Part shown: positions 58,594-64,000 of the stretch, piece after piece | How positions within the stretch are numbered: the first letter of the stretch is position 1 | Layout of the letters: each line of letters opens with the position of its first letter | Origin: Nansenia antarctica | Taxonomy: Eukaryota; Chordata; Actinopteri; Argentiniformes; Microstomatidae | DNA length: 64,000 bases | Assembly: GCA_963989245.1 (NCBI GenBank) | Contig: OZ022341.1 | Coordinates: 76,971,844 to 77,035,843, forward strand | Direction of reading: 5' to 3' | Translations under genes and position numbers: made by a program | The notes under the pieces: model-generated | The model's input: only the letters and a program-made list of their open reading frames with translations | Databases searched by the model: none | Told to the model about the DNA's origin: nothing

Positions 58594-61500
58594 CTGAACG
58601 AGAAAGAGAGGGAGAACAGAGATAAAACATTTACATTTAAATGTCTTTATTAGGATAAACCCCTTGAGATGTGTCATCTTGTTTTAGACAGCGTCCCAAC
58701 ATAATATCACAATCATAACAACAGAGTGTCAAAATAATAAAGAGTATAATTATGACAAAATACAGACAGACATGTGACAAACAACAACAACATACATGAC
58801 TTATTGAAGGGATAGGTAGATTAACAGATGAAGTTATCATCATGCACTTTATGATCTCTTCACTTTGGAAACAAACAGCTGTCTAAACTCCCAGCACCAC
58901 AAGAGCCACCAACATAAGGAAGTGTAAAGAGAAGGCTTATAGAGAGAGTGACCCACTGGATGGGCGTAGTGGACCGGTACCTCAGAGTAAACCCCCAGCA
59001 GAGCGTCGGACCTGGAGTAGAACTCCTTCTTCAGGGAGATGACGATGATCTGGAGGTTCTCCCTGGACAGATCCCTGAAGAAGGACATCACCTGCAGAGA
59101 CGGGGGAAGCCCCAGGGACGTTATGAACACTGTACTACCATCCTCATCATCACTACACTACCCTCCTCATCATCACTACACTACCCTCCTCATCATCACT
59201 ACACTACCCTCCTCATCATCACTACACTACCATCCTCCTCATCATCATGAATCAATCACCACTGTTCCACGCATGACATTATAGATTATGAGAATAAAAC
59301 ACTGAATGCCAGATGACCCAATGATTATTTTTTTTAACAGCATGGACATGATTGAACAACCTCATACAAGCATTAAAAAAATTTGGCTAAAGAAATTAAA
59401 AACTGCCAATACGCATTCAGTAGTCGGTATTCAGCCAAGTGTTTCCTTAATTTAAGTTTTGGGCTTCGGCCAAGAACTTTCATTTCGGTGCATCCCTAAC
59501 CCTAACCCTAACCCCTAACCTCTAACACTAAGCCTTAACCCTAACCTCTAACCCCTAACCCCTAACCCTAAACCCTAACCCTAAACCCTAACCCTAACCC
59601 CTAACACTAAGCCTTAAGCCTAACCCCTAACACTAAGCCTTAACCCTAAACCCTAACCCCTAACACTAAGCCTTAACCCTAACCCCTAACACTAAGCCTT
59701 AACCCTAACCCCTAACCCTAACCCCTAACACTAAGCCTTAACCCTAACCCTAACAATAAGCCTTAACCCTAACCCCTAACACTAACCCTAACCCCTAACC
59801 CTAACACTAAGCCTTAACCCTAACCCCTAACCCTAACCCCTAACACTAAGCCTTAACCCTAACCCCTAACACTAAGCCTTAACCCTAACCCCTAACCCTA
59901 ACCCTAACACTAAGCCTTAACCCTAACCCCTAACCCCTAACACTAAGCCTTAACCCTAACCCCTAACACTAAGCCTTAACCCTAACCCTAACCCCTAACA
60001 CTAAGCCTTAACCCTAACCCCTAACACTAAGCCTTAACCCTAACACTAACCACTAACCCCTAACACTAAGCCTTAACCCTAACCCTAACCCCTAACACTA
60101 AGCCTTAACCCCTAACCCCTAACCCCTAACACTAAGCCTTAACCCTAGTTATAATCAACATGTCTTGCCTTGCCGATGTTGGTGTTGTCCAAAGCAGCAT
60201 CAACCTCGTCCAGAACAAAGAAAGGAGCAGGACGGAAGCTGAGAGGAAAGTCATTAGAGAAGTCATTAGCAACAACAACAACAAACTTGAAGGCAGACAG
60301 ACAAAATATGTGTCGACTGACGATGTAAACAGACACCTCTCGGAAAACAGAAATACGTCAAATTCGTCTTGAAAGTATTTCTGACCTAAAACTCAGATTT
60401 TCGTTTTTTCAGCTAACATTCAACTTGAAGATGTGAAGTACCCACTCGTTATTTTTCCGAACAGTTTTACGTTAATTAAATAAGTGTAATCTAGCAACAA
60501 AATAGGCTTGTTTGTCATGAAATAACATACGCTTTCACTTGGGTGTGATTGGCTGTTGAGCTCAAGGGGGAGGGACAAAGGAAGCCGTGTTTTAATGTTT
60601 ACAATGAGAATGTGTTCTGAGTTTGTTCATAGATGAACACTGCTTAGCTCATCAATTATTCAGTAATGACTGACGGCACAAAGAAAGTCCCCAATAAATG
60701 AAACTTTACTAGGACAACATACGGATTTCACGGGATCAACATACCACAAGTAAGTAGCCTACAGTCCTTTGTTTGTTTGTTGGGCTAGCCGCGTTAGCTA
60801 GCGAACATTAGCTAGTACGTTATGTGTCGTCGTATTGCCTTTTAAAGACTTTCTAAAACAATCGCATAGTAGCACATTATGCTGTTCTTATAAGTTGTGT
60901 TGTTGCTACTGTGTACAGTTAGTTAACTGTTTCTTTTGTTACTTGGGTTGGGCTAGCCGTGTTAGCTAGCTAGCATTAGCTAGTAAGTTGTGTGGTATTG
61001 CGTAAGACTTTCTAAAACAATCGCATAGCATTATGCTGTTCTTATAAGTTGTGTTGTTGATACCGTGTACAGCTAGCTAACTGTGTTTATGTTTGTCTGT
61101 TTCAGAAGACAGAAGTATCTTTTTGATCAGAGAATTCTGTTCAGATGAGGCAAAAGACACCACATGCCCACCAGACGCCACAGCACCTCAGAAAACTGTA
61201 TTACTTATCATTACTTACTTTACTCATTTACTTATTATTGTGATTATGTACCTTGCTGCAAACATTAGGACACAGGAATTGCACACTACCTGACTACTTG
61301 AGAAATACCTGAACACTTTCATTTTCATCTTGTTGAACTTTGCACAGCATGTTACACTATTGATTGCACTTTAATTCTGCTGTAGTGCGACTACCATCAC
61401 TTATCACTTTATTACTTATCATTACTTACTTTACTTATTTACTTGTGATTATTGTGATGGTATTGTTGTGATTATGTACCTTGCAGCAAAGCTAATGTTG

Positions 61501-62819
61501 AAGAACCACAGCCAAAGATTTGTATTATTGTGTACTGTAAAATAAATTCTGATTCTGATTCAAGACTTTTCATTAAAAGAATAATAGTTACAACAACCAT
61601 AAAGCCTCCATAATGATAAGCTGGCTAATTAGCTTAGGTAATACCTTGCTAGGTAATAATGTTAGCTATAGCTGTCTGACCCAGTGAGTAACACTGACAG
61701 ATATTGACAGCTGAGTGGTTGGGGGCGGGGTTAACCAGACATTGTTACCGCCCATTACCTGGCTGTGAAGGTGAGAAAAAACATTATCTTTGAATGGCAT
61801 TTTCTGTGCTTAGTGATTTCAGGTGTAGCAACTTTCAAATACTCATGTCGTCTTCAATTTGTTTCCGATTTCAATGTATGATGCATCATTTGAAAGCTTA
61901 CAGACTGTAGTTTAAGCACATGTAAAAAACAGAAAAATGATTTCGCCTACAGGTAGCCCTTTTCATTGTCAGTTGTCAACTTGTCACATATATATGTTAC
62001 GGTACATGTGGGAAAACGGTTTATGGTGGCATTTCCCGGGACATGCTAGCATGTACCAAGTCGACGGTTTATGCTAGCATGTGCCGGAAAATGCCGGCAT
62101 AAACCGTTTTCCCACATGTACCGTAACATATATACAACAATGACAATTTTGTCTTGGGTTTGATTTGATTAGATTTATTTAAGTTAAAAAGAGACACAAA
62201 CATCAAATCACAGCGTAACCCTAACCCTAACCCATAACTAATGACGCTAAAACACAGAGAAGTCAGAGACTTATTTCCGCTGTGGTCCTTTTCCACATGA
62301 CACACCTGACAGACAAGCCATCAACATACACAACACATACATATGGGTGTTGTGTCTGCCTCCCATGTTACCTGTGAATGTCTGCCTTCCTGATGTTACC
62401 TGTTATTTTATTCCTTTCTTTTGTTATTATGATGTCTGTATGTATAGAATGTTGACAATTGTCTGTATGTATAGAATGTTGACAATTGTCTGTATGTATA
62501 GAATGTTGACAATTGTCTGTATGTATATAATGTTGACAATTGTCTGTATGTATAGAATGTTGACAATTGTCCAAATGTGATTGTTGTGTCAGACCCCAGG
62601 AAGACTAGCTAATGTCGTGGCGTTAGCTAACGGGGATCCTAATAAACAAACTAACAAACAAACAAACCTGTGGATGGCGAAGACCAGAGCCAGGGCAGCG
62701 ATGGCCTTCTCCCCTCCAGACAGGTTGTCCATGGCCATGAACCTCTTCCCCGGAGCCACGCAGTGGTAGTTGATGCCGTCCAGGTAAGGCTCCTCTGGGT
62801 TCTCAGCACTCAGGATGGC
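58498..62819 (-). CDS. smc1b: smc1b C-terminal gene part (four exons)
   Basis: Exons 62819-62668, 60238-60169, 59091-58981 and 58593-58498, all in matching phase, code for the C-terminal ATPase lobe of SMC1B. LSGGEK, the ABC signature, and [18 protein letters not shown], Walker B and D-loop, are intact. The [20 protein letters not shown] sequence fits SMC1B rather than SMC1A (which has [20 protein letters not shown]). Earlier exons would lie to the right, beyond 64000. The same-strand 5' exons of smc1b lie 27 kb downstream, so this is either a tandem second copy or a misordered part of one gene. Confidence 0.9.
58981..59091 (-). CDS. smc1b: smc1b penultimate exon
   Basis: Acceptor CTCTGCAG, donor GAG/GTACCG; exactly 37 codons. 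LQIIVISLKKEFYSRSDALL matches SMC1B 'FQMIVISLKEEFYSRADALI', the switch-histidine-equivalent strand of the head. Confidence 0.92.
59140..59250. repeat. ATC/CTC-rich short tandem repeat
   Basis: CATCATCACTACACTACCCTCCT repeats, 23 bp, about four units, in the intron. Confidence 0.85.
59491..60146 (+). repeat. Telomere-like (CCCTAA-type) repeat array
   Basis: About 650 bp of CCCTAA and variants, mostly organised as CCTAACACTAAGCCTTAACC with further CCTAA units. It lies in the intron between the Walker B and penultimate exons. The strand shown is C-rich. Confidence 0.95.
60169..60238 (-). CDS. smc1b: smc1b exon with Walker B and D-loop
   Basis: Acceptor TTCCTCTCAG; one base plus 23 codons. [18 protein letters not shown] contains the catalytic D-E. 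The donor is AAG/GCAAGA, a GC in place of GT but otherwise perfect; the frame and family both require this border. Confidence 0.93.
60782..61085. repeat. Tandem duplication, about 150-bp unit, two copies
   Basis: Both copies contain ACTTTCTAAAACAATCGCATAG and TATGCTGTTCTTATAAGTTG, in the same order and orientation, with moderate divergence. Confidence 0.8.
61989..62135. repeat. 147-bp near-perfect palindrome (hairpin or MITE)
   Basis: TATATATGTTACGGTACATGTG..AAACGGTTTATG on the left is complementary to the right half ending CACATGTACCGTAACATATATA. The loop is about 40 bases with nested GCTAGCATG words. TA at both edges suggests a Tc1/mariner-like TA target. Confidence 0.8.
62430..62572. repeat. 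27-bp tandem repeat, about five units
   Basis: Unit TGTCTGTATGTATAGAATGTTGACAAT, with one variant (ATATAATG). Confidence 0.92.
62668..62819 (-). CDS. smc1b: smc1b exon with ABC signature
   Basis: Acceptor TACCCTCAG, donor CACAG/GTTTGT; 50 codons plus two bases. ENPEEPYLDGINYHCVAPGK and RFMAMDNLSGGEKAIAAL match SMC1B. LSGGE is the signature that contacts the ATP bound to SMC3. The two leftover bases form Ser with the next exon. Confidence 0.93.
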
Positions 62820-62884
62820 CTGAGGGTAGTAGAGAGAACCAGGACCAAGAATGGTAAACAGACTGACTTATATAGACTGACTTA

Positions 62885-63130
62885 TACAGACTGATTTATA
62901 TAGCGCCTTATTCCAAAGCTCTTTACAACGGCCTCTCATTCACCCATTCACACACCCATTCACACACCAATGGCGGCAAGCTGCCATGCAAGGCGCCGGC
63001 CCCGCTCACTGGGAGCAATTTAGGGTTCAGTGTCTTGCCCAAGGACACTTCGACATGTGGCCAGCCGGGGCTCGAATCACCGATCTGCCAACCTTGCGAT
63101 CATTAGATGGCGGCTCTACCTCCTGAGACA
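62885..63130 (-). repeat. tRNA-derived SINE-like element
   Basis: On the minus strand TCAGGAGGTAGAGCCGCC and GGTGATTCGAGCCCC resemble Pol III A and B boxes. The rest (TTGGGCAAGACACTGAACCC, GAATGGGTGAATGAGAGGCC, AGCGCTATATA-like tail) is a widespread fish repeat. Confidence 0.6.
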
Positions 63131-63134
63131 CAGC

Positions 63135-64000
63135 TAGAGATGCTCCGATCTGATCGGCGCCGATCGATATCGGCCGATATGGCCTTGATCGGTTTTGATC
63201 TGAGTTCTCAAAACGGCCGATCAAACACGGCCGATCAGTTTACATAGAGAAATGGCGTCGCCAGTCTGGCAATATTACACAGTGTCGGAAAGAGACAACA
63301 AATATGCAGTTTGTAATGTCTGCTCAAAAGAAATTCCTCGCGGAGGAACGCACGCAAGGTCTTTCAATACCACGAATATCATACGGCATTTGCTGCGTTC
63401 GTCGATTCGCTCCGAGAGCGCCGAAGCGCACACTGGGCTCGACGTCATAAAGGGACCGAGTGCTTTGATTGGACAAGAGGCGTTCCACGAGTGCTGGTCA
63501 GAGTTCCAGAGCGACTTCACGAGCGTAGTGTAGGTAGTGTTCAGCGACGTCATGTGACCCCGCGAGCAGGAAGTCACTAAGCTAGGCTAAGGCCCATAGC
63601 AACAACAACTATTAGCGCGCGAGTTTTAGGTCTTCCTCTGTTCACCTTGCACAAGTGTAGATAGCGAGCGACTTTTCAGCATAGCAGGACATATTTTAGA
63701 TGATAAGAGGAACAGGCTGAGTGCCAAAAACGCTGAGATGCTTGTATTTCTCAAGGCTAATCTGCCAGTGATGCTGCTTAAGAAGTAAGGTTTGAGTCTG
63801 AAATCTCCTTGGGTGCAATGTTTAGTTTTTTTGTTTTATTGATTATTGCTGACTTGCTGTCTTATCTCCTCCTAAATATGACTTGAAACTGACTGACTTG
63901 AAACAGTATTTTATATTTGGCTATAGCCTGTTTATGTTGCAGTTTAGTTTGGGTATGTTTATTGTTCCTCAGGAAAGCTACAGTATAAGCTCCCAGTTCT
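63135..64000 (+). mobile_element. hAT element 5' part with BED-finger transposase start, split by a MITE
   Basis: The start TAGAGATGCTCCGATCTGATCGG with inner CGGCCGAT words is a typical fish hAT end. The frame from ATG 63252 reads MASPVWQYYTVSERDNKYAV, CNVCSKEIPRGG and SFNTTNIIRHL: a BED zinc finger start. It is interrupted at 63393 by a MITE before the second His. The element would continue past the window end. Confidence 0.65.
63393..63530. mobile_element. MITE copy 3 (inside the hAT)
   Basis: TGCGTTCGTCGATTCGCTCCGAGAGCGCC..CCAGAGCGACTTCACGAGCG; the interior (GACGTCATAAAGGGACCGAGTGCTTTGATTGGA) matches 862-1001 and 30595-30736. Confidence 0.65.

Larger units (their letters stand above)
60239..62667. 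other. smc1b intron with repeats
   Basis: Holds a tandem duplication (GGCTAGCC..TAACTGT at 60782-60935 and 60950-61085), a retroelement tail (61380-61565, ending AATAAATTCTGATTCTGATT), a palindrome at 61989-62135 and a 27-bp repeat at 62430-62572. No gene recognised. Confidence 0.7.

Noticed and set aside
62885..63130. A tRNA gene
   Set aside because: Box-like words are present but no cloverleaf; it fits a SINE head better.

Overview
This is nuclear DNA from a vertebrate, almost certainly a teleost fish. Exons are small and split, with GT-AG borders. I see a finTRIM-type RING fragment, a GIMAP/AIG1 GTPase fragment, and fish-type Ty3/gypsy, hAT, LINE, MITE and SINE sequence, with no prokaryotic gene layout. 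More than half of the window is mobile or tandemly repeated DNA. The only clear host gene is smc1b, the meiotic cohesin ATPase subunit, on the minus strand, and it is present as two separate pieces. || Region 1 (1-31.2 kb): the 5' half of smc1b, read right to left: exon 1 (31183-31051), exon 2 in two halves (30562-30449 and 11734-11644), then exons at 4891-4779, 4160-3957, 2853-2615 and 1948-1693; the gene runs off the left edge. Its introns hold a complete gypsy element (6991-11525), LINE tails, a MITE and many micro- and minisatellites. Three donor sites lie inside tandem repeats that copy the exon end together with the splice site. || Region 2 (11735-30448): one nested block inserted in smc1b exon 2, flanked by a 10-bp direct repeat of exon sequence. 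The outer element is a Mutator-like (MULE) DNA transposon with inverted ends and a multi-exon transposase gene (DDE core, CxxH, SWIM zinc finger). An 11.3-kb Ty3/gypsy-type retrotransposon (12632-23890) sits in a MULE intron. That retrotransposon's pol is split by two hAT-type insertions (18030-19994 and 21426-22505), each with an 8-bp target duplication, and each hAT carries LINE sequence. || Region 3 (31.2-58.4 kb): gene-poor accessory DNA. It holds a finTRIM RING pseudogene cut in two by LINE-containing DNA, a second gypsy copy in reverse orientation (37765-42299), a possible solo LTR, a LINE 3' end, a 5.7-kb polypyrimidine minisatellite (46.84-52.55 kb), coiled-coil exons and a GIMAP fragment, an isolated cpsf6 first exon, and a hAT gene interrupted by a LINE. 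|| Region 4 (58.5-64 kb): the last four exons of smc1b (minus strand), coding for the ABC signature, Walker B and D-loop, and C-terminus. Telomere-like repeats lie in one intron and one intron uses a GC donor. These 3' exons lie upstream, in gene direction, of the 5' exons of region 1. So the locus is either a tandem pair of smc1b genes or a misordered assembly.
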